From Bacillota bacterium (GTDB lineage Bacteria > Bacillota > Clostridia > Acetivibrionales > DSM-1351), in the NCBI GenBank assembly GCA_023460955.1, contig JAEWOH010000013.1:1-28670 (forward strand): DNA of 28,670 nucleotides. The letters are read 5' to 3'. The notes beneath the pieces were generated by a model. It did not search any database and was not told the DNA's origin. It worked only from the letters and a program-made list of their open reading frames with translations. The translations under genes and the position numbers were made by a program. Positions 15,479-22,698 of the stretch are shown in pieces; positions within the stretch are counted from its first letter, which is position 1; every line of letters begins with the position of its first letter.

Positions 15479-15507
15479 TATATAAATCAAGTTGTTCCTT
15501 ACATCAA
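15479..15507 (-). promoter_or_regulatory. urtA: Sigma-A promoter of the urt-ure operon
   Basis: On the minus strand TTGATG (15502-15507) and TATATA (15479-15484) are separated by 17 bp. The start would fall near 15472, giving a leader of about 275 nt before urtA. Just upstream, 15521-15537 contains TGTTAAATAAAAAAACA, which partly resembles a GlnR/TnrA-type nitrogen box. The stretch 15197-15369 holds also an inverted repeat ATCAATAG-TG-CTATTGAT (about 15325-15345) and two short palindromes near the start codon (15224-15249). Confidence 0.55.
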
Positions 15508-15562
15508 TAATACATGTTATTGTTAAATAAAAAAACACCAATAAAAAGTAATTTCACCCCTC

Positions 15563-15598
15563 AAAAATGCAATTTTGGATATTAAAAATTGCATTTTT
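15563..15598 (-). terminator. Hairpin spanning the response regulator stop codon
   Basis: AAAAATGCAATTTT (15563-15576) and AAAATTGCATTTTT (15585-15598) are perfect 14-bp complements with an 8-nt loop. The stop codon TAA (15582-15584) is in the loop, and the 5' arm in RNA is the coding end of the response regulator. The RNA 3' arm ends in T5. It probably terminates the kinase-regulator transcript before the urtA promoter, although the stem is AT-rich. Confidence 0.7.
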
Positions 15599-16664
15599 TG
15601 TATTCCATCGGTGTCATACCTGTATAAGCCTTAAATAGTGATGAAAAGTAGTCCGCCTTCCTGTATCCTAGTTTCTCACTTATTTCATAATTTTTGTAGT
15701 TGCCTGATGCAATTAGATATTTTGCATGTTCCATCTTGATTTTGGTCACATAGTCATTAAAGTTGCAGGCCACCTTCTGTTTAAATAACTTTCCAACATA
15801 ATCCTTACTTATATGCACCTCATTAGCTATAAACTCCAGACTTATTTCATTTTCAATATTGTCAATTATACACTGACAAATCTTTCTGATTAAACTATCC
15901 TGATGGTTCAATTGGTATTTTTGTATCCTATCATGTAAGACGGTAAGCCGAGAAATAAAATATTTCTCTATCTCCCCTCTGTCAGATGCTTCAGTAAAAG
16001 GCGATCCGGTGTTAATGCCCTCAACTTTATTCAACCATGGAAATCTCTGACTGATTTTTGTTTCAATATTAAATAATAGAGTATTCATTATTACTCTTAC
16101 TTTCGAAAAGTCATTATCATACAAAGTACATATCTCCCTGAACGTATCCATTGCTACTGTATTAAGAGGTTGGTCAGCAATTAAAATGTTTGAAATAATC
16201 AGATTTTCAAAATCTCCCGGGTAATATATTCCGTTCACTTCTTCATTGACCTTCTCAAGACCGCTAAGCTTTGCTTCCTGCTCCTTTTTTATATCTATAA
16301 AAGTTTTGGCTCTAGCCAATATATCTATTAACACCGTCTCTTCAAAAGGCTTTGTCATATATTCAAATACACCAAACCTGATACCCTGTTTCGCAAATTG
16401 AAAATCACTGTGCGTACTTAAAAGTATTACACATGAATTTATGTCTTGGTTTCGAAGCTCCTGAATGAATTCTATCCCATCCATACCCGGCATTTTTATA
16501 TCAGTAATTATAAGGTCGTACTTATTTTCTTTAAGCTTGGATAATGCTTCCCTGCCGTCACAGGCTTCACCTGCTATTACAAATCCATAATCCGTCCAGT
16601 TTTTATAGCGTTTAAGCATGTATAAAGTTGCAAGATCATCGTCAACAATAAGTACCCTGTACAT
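15582..16664 (-). CDS. REC-AraC response regulator (YesN type)
   Basis: This 360-residue regulator has a receiver domain (1-120) with acidic pocket D8-D10, phospho-acceptor D55 (DLIITDIKMPGMDG), switch T84 and K105 (YMTKPFE). A middle helical region follows, then a C-terminal AraC-type double helix-turn-helix (about 262-360, with ISLEFIANEVHISKDYVGKL and YEISEKLGYRKADYFSSLFK). It should bind DNA when phosphorylated. AGGGGGG lies 8 nt before the ATG. It follows the hybrid kinase by 26 nt, so the kinase is its likely partner, with the HPt domain as the last relay step. Its nearest downstream target is the urt-ure operon; that link is inferred from position only. Confidence 0.9.
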   Translation of the reverse strand: MYRVLIVDDDLATLYMLKRYKNWTDYGFVIAGEACDGREALSKLKENKYDLIITDIKMPGMDGIEFIQELRNQDINSCVILLSTHSDFQFAKQGIRFGVFEYMTKPFEETVLIDILARAKTFIDIKKEQEAKLSGLEKVNEEVNGIYYPGDFENLIISNILIADQPLNTVAMDTFREICTLYDNDFSKVRVIMNTLLFNIETKISQRFPWLNKVEGINTGSPFTEASDRGEIEKYFISRLTVLHDRIQKYQLNHQDSLIRKICQCIIDNIENEISLEFIANEVHISKDYVGKLFKQKVACNFNDYVTKIKMEHAKYLIASGNYKNYEISEKLGYRKADYFSSLFKAYTGMTPMEYKKCNF

Positions 16665-16690
16665 TTGAATTCCCCCCTATACTATAACTA

Positions 16691-19414
16691 TTAACTAATT
16701 GCTTGTGTCAAGGATTTTAAGTCATTTTCAGCCTGTTCGAAATCAAACTTCATTATTGCTTGTTTAAGCTTTAAATAGGTACTTTCATCAAGATTCCGCT
16801 TAATAATCTGGCTATTGTCAAAAAAATAATCCTTTGCATCATAATCAGCAATTGAGACTAAGTTTATAAGAATTTCTACAATTTCAGAGAAGTTACCGTT
16901 TACTTCGACAGGACTGGTTTCATAAGCATATGATTGTGTATTTATATAATTGACAGCAGCCATACACAGCTTTTCAAGTCCTTCTTTTATGGCATTAATG
17001 CTTTGTCTTATCTGATCCTCCGACCTCCCGTTGCTGATGTATTCTTCGAGGTTTTTACATAGAATAAACAGATTATTTGCACCCAGATTCCCTGTTATAC
17101 CCTTTAACTTGTGAACTAAATTCCCAAAATCCTTGAGGCTATTACCGTCATATAATAGTTGCAGTTCTTCACCGTCGGCTTTATGTTCTTCAATGAATTT
17201 CCTAAGGATTTCAATGTATTTTCTGTGGTTTCCTCCAAGCCTTACAACCCCATCCTTAAAAATGCGATCTTCATTTTGATTACAGCCATCAAGTTCCAAG
17301 CCAGACCAATTACATGAATTTTTCAACTCAGTAAGCTTGGTTTCTCCCTCATCCTTGTTAAGAAACTTATTTATCATCTGAAAGAGTTTATCGGGGTATA
17401 AAGGTTTTGCCAGAAACCCGTTCATTCCCACAGACTTTGCTTTTTCTTCAACTCCTTCTACAGCATCGGCGGTTAAAGCAATTACTATTGTATCTCTTCC
17501 CATTTCAAGTGTTCTTATTTCCTTAGTGGTTTCATATCCATCCATATCAGGCATACGTATATCCATAAGAATAACATCAAATTGATTCTCATTTACGAGT
17601 TCTATTGCCGAACGCCCGCTATTAGCTGTGTATGTCTGAAAACCCATAAGTTCCAGTATTTCTCCGGTCATTTGAAGATTGATCTCATTATCTTCAACCA
17701 ATAAAATCTTTTTATTTATAAAAGCCTTGTAAAAGCAGCTTGTATCTTTTTCGCCCTGAAGTGCTGATTTTTCTTCACCTATGACAAATTTAGCTGTAAA
17801 TATGAAGCATGCTCCCTTTCCATTTTCACTTTCTACAGTTATTGACCCGTTCATCAACTCAGCAATGCTTTTGCTTATTGCCAGTCCCAGTCCGGTACCA
17901 CCGTATTTTCGTGTTGTTGAGGCATCTGCCTGAGTAAAACGATCAAATATCATTTTCTGCTGTTCTTGAGATATTCCTATCCCGGTATCTTTAACACCAA
18001 TAATGACATCCACAGAATTTTCATCGATATTTGAATAATCAAGACTAATTGTTATTGAACCTCTCTCGGTAAACTTTACGGCATTGGAAAGTAAATTCAG
18101 TACGACCTGCTTAAGTCGTGTAACATCTCCCAATAATAATTTATGAAAAGAATTATTAATCACGAGACTTAGTTCAAGACCTTTCCTCACGGCGTTAACA
18201 CTTACCATGGTATAGATATCCTGAATTGCCCTTTCACAATCAAATTCAACACTTTCGAGCTGCATTTTACCTGTTTCAATTTTTGAAAAATCCAGGATAC
18301 CGTTAATCAACCCCAACAAATTATTTGTAACCATTCCGATTTTGTCGCAATATTCTTTTTGCCTTACTTCAAGGGCTGTATCGTTCAGTAAAAATTGATA
18401 GCCTATAATTGTGTTTAAAGGAGTTCTTATCTCATGTGACATGCTCGCTAAAAACTCGCTTTTTGCGTTGTTGGCAAGTTCAGCTTCTTCCTTTGCAGCT
18501 CTCATGGTTTTTTCGGCCTTCCTTCTTTTCTGAAGCTCATCATGAAAAGAGAAATACAATTCATTAAAATTATTCGCCAGTTGCTGCAATTCAAGTGTTC
18601 CTTCAGGTAACAAGTTGAATTTGTCATCCTCGAAGGTAAGCTTTCTTAACAGCTTGGTGTAACTATTTATCGGGTATGTAACATATTTGAACAAAGTACT
18701 TATTAGCAATGCTATTGAAAATATTATTATCAGCGCCAAGACCGTTTGGACAACAGCAGCCTTTGCTGTGGCATTTCTTGCTGTTTCCAGTTCATTTTCC
18801 AGACGGGCATTCATCACTTCCTGGAATTTTGCTATTGGGTCCATAATTTCTTTTTTATCAGAATCATATTTGGAATCAAACATGATTTCTCTGGCCTTAT
18901 CCAACTTCTCAGAGCTTCCAAGCCTTCTATCCTCTTCTTTAAGCACATAGGAAGCCACTTCAGGAACCATTTTAGCTTCAGGTACTTTTAAGGCTTCCAA
19001 TACCAGCCTCATTGACCTCCTTTCAGTATCTACCAAAGCATCTGAATGTTGTTTTGCCTTTGCAAGCAACTCCAGTTCTTCGTCAGGCGAATCCAGCTCC
19101 TTTAACTTTAGTATTACCTTATCACGGGTCTGGGTATTATTTATCTCTTCCCAGTACCTTTGAAGATGAGCTATATCAGTAGTTATAGCATATTTTCGAG
19201 CTTCGTCGGTAAGAAAATCCGAAGCATCGGCCAATGATATACCCAACTGTTTAAATTCCGTTCTGCGTTGTTCAGCTGCTTGTTCTGACTGTATACTGGA
19301 TCTCATGTAAACAATGCTGCCAATTAACAAAACAGCAATTAAAAAAAATATCCCAAGTATAAGACTACTTATTGTCGATTGTTTAATAGCTATTTTGGAT
19401 TTCAGTGCTACCAC
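16691..19414 (-). CDS. Membrane hybrid histidine kinase (sensor-HisKA-HATPase-REC-HPt)
   Basis: This large phosphorelay kinase has about 907 residues. It has helix 1 at about 15-36, a helical extracytoplasmic sensor (about 40-218, four-helix-bundle-like and charged) and helix 2 at about 220-244. Then come HAMP/linker and coiled coil (245-315), HisKA with phospho-acceptor H327 (SHEIRTPLN), and HATPase with N444, DTGIG (476-480) and GTGLG (506-510). REC with D618 (FDVILMDIRMPDMDG) and K670, and a C-terminal HPt with H768 (LVHKLKG) complete it. The start is unclear: GTG at 19414 touches the GGAG ribosome site, while CTG at 19405 has GGAGG at an ideal 8 nt. The ligand is unknown. It is transcribed with the AraC-type regulator. 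Confidence 0.92.
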   Translation of the reverse strand: MVALKSKIAIKQSTISSLILGIFFLIAVLLIGSIVYMRSSIQSEQAAEQRRTEFKQLGISLADASDFLTDEARKYAITTDIAHLQRYWEEINNTQTRDKVILKLKELDSPDEELELLAKAKQHSDALVDTERRSMRLVLEALKVPEAKMVPEVASYVLKEEDRRLGSSEKLDKAREIMFDSKYDSDKKEIMDPIAKFQEVMNARLENELETARNATAKAAVVQTVLALIIIFSIALLISTLFKYVTYPINSYTKLLRKLTFEDDKFNLLPEGTLELQQLANNFNELYFSFHDELQKRRKAEKTMRAAKEEAELANNAKSEFLASMSHEIRTPLNTIIGYQFLLNDTALEVRQKEYCDKIGMVTNNLLGLINGILDFSKIETGKMQLESVEFDCERAIQDIYTMVSVNAVRKGLELSLVINNSFHKLLLGDVTRLKQVVLNLLSNAVKFTERGSITISLDYSNIDENSVDVIIGVKDTGIGISQEQQKMIFDRFTQADASTTRKYGGTGLGLAISKSIAELMNGSITVESENGKGACFIFTAKFVIGEEKSALQGEKDTSCFYKAFINKKILLVEDNEINLQMTGEILELMGFQTYTANSGRSAIELVNENQFDVILMDIRMPDMDGYETTKEIRTLEMGRDTIVIALTADAVEGVEEKAKSVGMNGFLAKPLYPDKLFQMINKFLNKDEGETKLTELKNSCNWSGLELDGCNQNEDRIFKDGVVRLGGNHRKYIEILRKFIEEHKADGEELQLLYDGNSLKDFGNLVHKLKGITGNLGANNLFILCKNLEEYISNGRSEDQIRQSINAIKEGLEKLCMAAVNYINTQSYAYETSPVEVNGNFSEIVEILINLVSIADYDAKDYFFDNSQIIKRNLDESTYLKLKQAIMKFDFEQAENDLKSLTQAIS

Positions 19415-19489
19415 CTCCGCATTCAGAAGTTATAATAAAGACATCAAGGTTAATCTGTTTCATTTTCGCTGGATGCGCCAAAAAAGTAA

Positions 19490-19533
19490 AAAGGTGCACA
19501 AGTCAATAATTTATTCAATGACTTGGCACCTTT
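19490..19533 (-). terminator. Terminator-like hairpin at the 5' end of the kinase operon
   Basis: On the minus strand AAAGGTGCCAAGTCA (19519-19533) pairs with TGACTTGTGCACCTTT (19490-19505), with one unpaired base. The RNA then continues TTTACTTTTTT. The stem starts only about 5 nt after the predicted start site of the kinase operon. It therefore looks like an early attenuator, or a roadblock protecting against transcripts from the left. The arm TGACTTGGCA on the plus strand recurs exactly in the terminator at 20731-20772. Confidence 0.6.
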
Positions 19534-19544
19534 GCCTTTATTTA

Positions 19545-19573
19545 ATTATATTTAGTTAGTTTAAAAATTGCAA
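19545..19573 (-). promoter_or_regulatory. Sigma-A promoter of the kinase-regulator operon
   Basis: On the minus strand TTGCAA (19568-19573) and TATAAT (19545-19550) are 17 bp apart. Transcription would begin near 19538, about 125 nt before the kinase start and just before the hairpin at 19490-19533. It lies back to back with the promoter of the plus-strand kinase. Confidence 0.65.
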
Positions 19574-19580
19574 AACTTTT

Positions 19581-19589
19581 TGTTATAAT
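19581..19589 (+). promoter_or_regulatory. Extended -10 promoter of the REC-kinase gene
   Basis: TGTTATAAT (19581-19589) is a perfect extended -10 element. No good -35 hexamer lies 17 bp upstream, which is common for extended -10 promoters. The start would be near 19596, about 55 nt before the ATG. The element sits within 10 bp of the divergent kinase-operon -35. Confidence 0.5.
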
Positions 19590-19651
19590 AAATTAAAATT
19601 ACTTGGTTTATTTAACTTTTTTATTCATAACAATAGAAATGGAGCTGCAAA

Positions 19652-20752
19652 ATGAATAATGACAATACAATAAATAAATATGAAATTCTTATTATTGATG
19701 ATACTCCCGATCAGCTTGAAATGGCTATGTTGGTTCTGAAAAATAACAACTACAAGGTTCGTGTTGCTTCAAAGGGAGCAGCAGCCCTGAAACTTTTAGA
19801 GAAGCAAAAACCCGATCTTATTCTTCTGGATATATTCATGCCGGAAATAGATGGCTTTGAATTATGCAGAATCATAAAGCAAAACGATAACTATAAAAAT
19901 ATTCCAATCATTTTTTTAACAGCAAGTGATGACGAACAAAGTATAATCAAAGGCTTTGAATCCGGAGCGCAGGATTATGTGACAAAACCTTTCAACACAA
20001 CAGAGTTGCTTGTCAGAGTAAACACTCATATAAGGCTCAAAGAACAAACTGAGTTTTTGTACCTTGCCAATAAAGAGCTGGACAGTTTTTGTTATTCAAT
20101 AGCTCATGATCTCAAAGCACCGCTCTTATCAATAAGTAAACTAATAGAATATCTGTCTGCGGACTATTTTGATAAACTAGGTGAAGATGGGAATAATCTG
20201 CTAAGCAACATACAACGGAAATCTGCCGAACTTACAGACATTATCAATCATTTACTGGAATTCTCACGAATGTGCGAAATGGAAATGCTTCTTGAACCTA
20301 TCAATCTGAGCGAGCTTATTTTAAGTGTTTATGAAGAGCTTATGTTGGCTCAACCAGACCGTACTGTCGAGCTGAAATTAAGCCGTCTTCCGGAAATAGT
20401 CGGTGATAAAATAATGATTAGAATTCTTGTTACCAATATCCTTTCAAACTCGCTTAAATATACAGCTCCACGAAAAATAGCAACAATAGAAATTGAGTAT
20501 ACTGAACATCAGAACGATTATGTCTTTTGCATTACTGATAATGGAGTAGGCTTTGATATGAAGTACTCCAAAAGGCTTTTTCAGGTTTTTCAAAGATTGC
20601 ATTCTTCAAAGGAGTTTGAAGGCTCGGGTGTAGGGTTATCCATATGTCAGAGAATTTTAAAGAGGCATAACGGAAAAGCTTGGTTGACAGGGGAATTGGA
20701 TAATGGCGCTTCCTTTTACTTCAGTTTTCCAAAAAAAATGCCAAGTCATTAA
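19652..20752 (+). CDS. Soluble REC-histidine kinase
   Basis: This 366-residue protein has an N-terminal receiver (about 10-128; D16-D17, phospho-acceptor D60 in DLILLDIFMP, T90, K112). A HisKA domain of phytochrome-kinase type follows, with H152 (SIAHDLKAPL), then a HATPase domain (NILSNSLKYTA, DNGVGFD, GSGVGLS). No membrane helix is present, so it is cytoplasmic and probably receives phosphate from another kinase through its receiver. GGAG lies 7 nt before the ATG. It is divergent from the membrane hybrid kinase, and a shared hairpin motif flanks it. It may modulate that phosphorelay, but this is positional inference. Its stop codon lies in the loop of its own terminator. Confidence 0.9.
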   Translation: MNNDNTINKYEILIIDDTPDQLEMAMLVLKNNNYKVRVASKGAAALKLLEKQKPDLILLDIFMPEIDGFELCRIIKQNDNYKNIPIIFLTASDDEQSIIKGFESGAQDYVTKPFNTTELLVRVNTHIRLKEQTEFLYLANKELDSFCYSIAHDLKAPLLSISKLIEYLSADYFDKLGEDGNNLLSNIQRKSAELTDIINHLLEFSRMCEMEMLLEPINLSELILSVYEELMLAQPDRTVELKLSRLPEIVGDKIMIRILVTNILSNSLKYTAPRKIATIEIEYTEHQNDYVFCITDNGVGFDMKYSKRLFQVFQRLHSSKEFEGSGVGLSICQRILKRHNGKAWLTGELDNGASFYFSFPKKMPSH

Positions 20753-20772
20753 CTCTGACTTGGCATTTTTTT
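20731..20772. terminator. Bidirectional intrinsic terminator between REC-kinase and ABC exporter
   Basis: TGCCAAGTCA (20739-20748) and TGACTTGGCA (20756-20765) form a perfect 10-bp stem with a 7-nt loop, flanked by A8 on the left and T7 on the right. The symmetry makes it an intrinsic terminator on both strands, for the convergent kinase and exporter genes. The kinase stop codon TAA (20750-20752) is in the loop. Confidence 0.88.
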
Positions 20773-20838
20773 ATTTTTATCATTTCACTATTCTCAAATC
20801 ATTTAGAAAAGTTGCTTATAATTAGCAATTTGCCAAGC

Positions 20839-22698
20839 CTATGACGCCTCTGCTTCTTCAAACTGGCTATTGTACAAGGAAGCATAGAAGCCGCCTGCTG
20901 TCAGCAATTCTTGATGTGTACCCTGTTCAACTATGTCACCGTTTTTCATTACAAGGATCAAATCGGCATCTCTTATGGTTGAAAGTCTGTGAGCTATTAT
21001 AAAGCTGGTTCTGTTCTTCATAAGGTTTTCCATAGCCTTTTGTATAAGAACCTCTGTACGGGTATCAACAGAACTTGTTGCTTCATCAAGTATCAGAATC
21101 TTTGGATCTGACAGTATAGCACGGGCAATAGTCAATAACTGCTTCTGACCCTGTGATACATTGCTGGCTTCTTCGTTAAGAACCATATTATATCCGTCGG
21201 TCTGAGTCTTGATAAAGTGGTGAGCATGAGCAGCTTTAGCAGCTTTGATAACCTCTTCATCAGTCGCATCCAATCTTCCGTATCTGATGTTTTCCATGAT
21301 AGTTCCGTTAAACAACCAAGTATCCTGAAGCACCATACCAAACATATCTCTAAGGTCATTTCTTCTGAAGTCGGTGGACTTGATACCATCAATGTATATG
21401 TCACCGCTGTTGAGGTCGTAGAAGCGCATCAAAAGCTTAACTATTGTTGTTTTTCCTGCTCCTGTAGGTCCTACTATTGCAACTCTCTGGCCTGGTTTTA
21501 TTTTAGTAGAAAAATCATTTATTATAATGCTTTCTGGATCGTAGCCAAAATGGACATTTTTAAATTCAACTTCACCCGTAACATTTTCGGTACTTGCCGG
21601 ATTCTCAACATCCTCTGCCTCCTCTTCTTCTGCAAGGAAAGCAAAAACTCTTTCGGCGGCAGCTGCTGTTGACTGAAGGATATTCGCCACCTGCGCAGCC
21701 TGGCCTATAGGCTGTTGGAAGTTTCTCACGTATTGAGTAAAAGAAACGATATCTCCAACCTGGATTGAACCTTTTATTGTTAACCAGCCACCGAGAATAG
21801 TAACAATTACATAACCTATATTTCCGATAAAGCCCATGATAGGGAACATCATACCGGAAAGGAACTGTGACTTCCAAGCTGACTTGTAAAGTTCACTATT
21901 TATGCTGTCAAACTTCTCTATAGCCTTCTTTTCACCATTGAAGGCCTTCATAATATTATGTCCGCTGAAAATTTCTTCAACGTGTCCGTTGACCTGACCA
22001 AGGGATGCCTGCTGTGTTTTAAAGTATTTCTGTGACTGCTTAACAATTATACCAATGAATATTATTGAAAGCGGAATAATCGTTACTGAAGCAAGGGTCA
22101 TAACCCAGCTTATAGTCAGCATCATTACAAGTACACCGATCAAGGTTGTAAACGAGGTTATTATCTGGAACAAGCTCTGGTTCAGGGTCTGGCTCACTGT
22201 ATCAACATCGTTCGTTACCCTTGAAAGAACCTCACCGTGTGTCATTTTGTCAAAGTACTTAAGCGGCATACGGTTTATTTTCTCGGCAATCTGTCTTCTC
22301 AGATTGTAGGATATCTTCTGTGCCACACCGGACATTATAAAGCCGCCGATAAAGGAGAACAGAGAGCTGGCACCATATAATATTAATAACTTAATTAATG
22401 TATCTGCAATAAAATCAAAGTCTATAGAACCGCCGGTAGCTTTTCCGATTAAACCCTCATAAAGCTTTGTTATGGCTTCTCCAAGGATTTTAGGACCTCT
22501 TATTCCAACAATTACACTTCCTATAGCGAATATAAATACAATTATTATGCTCGGTATAAAGGGCTTTATATAAGTCAGAAGCTTTTTCATGGTGCCTTTA
22601 AAGTCTTTAGGCTTTTCCATTTTCATCCCCATGGGACCGCCGCCCATCGGGCCTTTGCCACGTCTTTGTGCTTGCTTTAAATTTTCATTTTTACTCAT
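20839..22698 (-). CDS. ABC exporter half-transporter, second subunit
   Basis: This 619-residue type IV ABC half-transporter has a Met/Gly-rich N-terminal tail, a six-helix membrane domain (about 45-335) and a nucleotide-binding domain. The latter has Walker A GPTGAGKT near 413, signature NVSQGQKQ near 514 and Walker B ILILDEATSSVD near 537, so its catalytic glutamate is intact. The signature has Q in place of the second G (SQGQ). Its ATG overlaps the stop of the upstream exporter gene (ATGA) with GGAGGG 6 nt before, so the two are translationally coupled and should form a heterodimer. Family members export drugs, lipids or peptides; the cargo is unknown. Transcription should end at 20731-20772. 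Confidence 0.93.
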   Translation of the reverse strand: MSKNENLKQAQRRGKGPMGGGPMGMKMEKPKDFKGTMKKLLTYIKPFIPSIIIVFIFAIGSVIVGIRGPKILGEAITKLYEGLIGKATGGSIDFDFIADTLIKLLILYGASSLFSFIGGFIMSGVAQKISYNLRRQIAEKINRMPLKYFDKMTHGEVLSRVTNDVDTVSQTLNQSLFQIITSFTTLIGVLVMMLTISWVMTLASVTIIPLSIIFIGIIVKQSQKYFKTQQASLGQVNGHVEEIFSGHNIMKAFNGEKKAIEKFDSINSELYKSAWKSQFLSGMMFPIMGFIGNIGYVIVTILGGWLTIKGSIQVGDIVSFTQYVRNFQQPIGQAAQVANILQSTAAAAERVFAFLAEEEEAEDVENPASTENVTGEVEFKNVHFGYDPESIIINDFSTKIKPGQRVAIVGPTGAGKTTIVKLLMRFYDLNSGDIYIDGIKSTDFRRNDLRDMFGMVLQDTWLFNGTIMENIRYGRLDATDEEVIKAAKAAHAHHFIKTQTDGYNMVLNEEASNVSQGQKQLLTIARAILSDPKILILDEATSSVDTRTEVLIQKAMENLMKNRTSFIIAHRLSTIRDADLILVMKNGDIVEQGTHQELLTAGGFYASLYNSQFEEAEAS

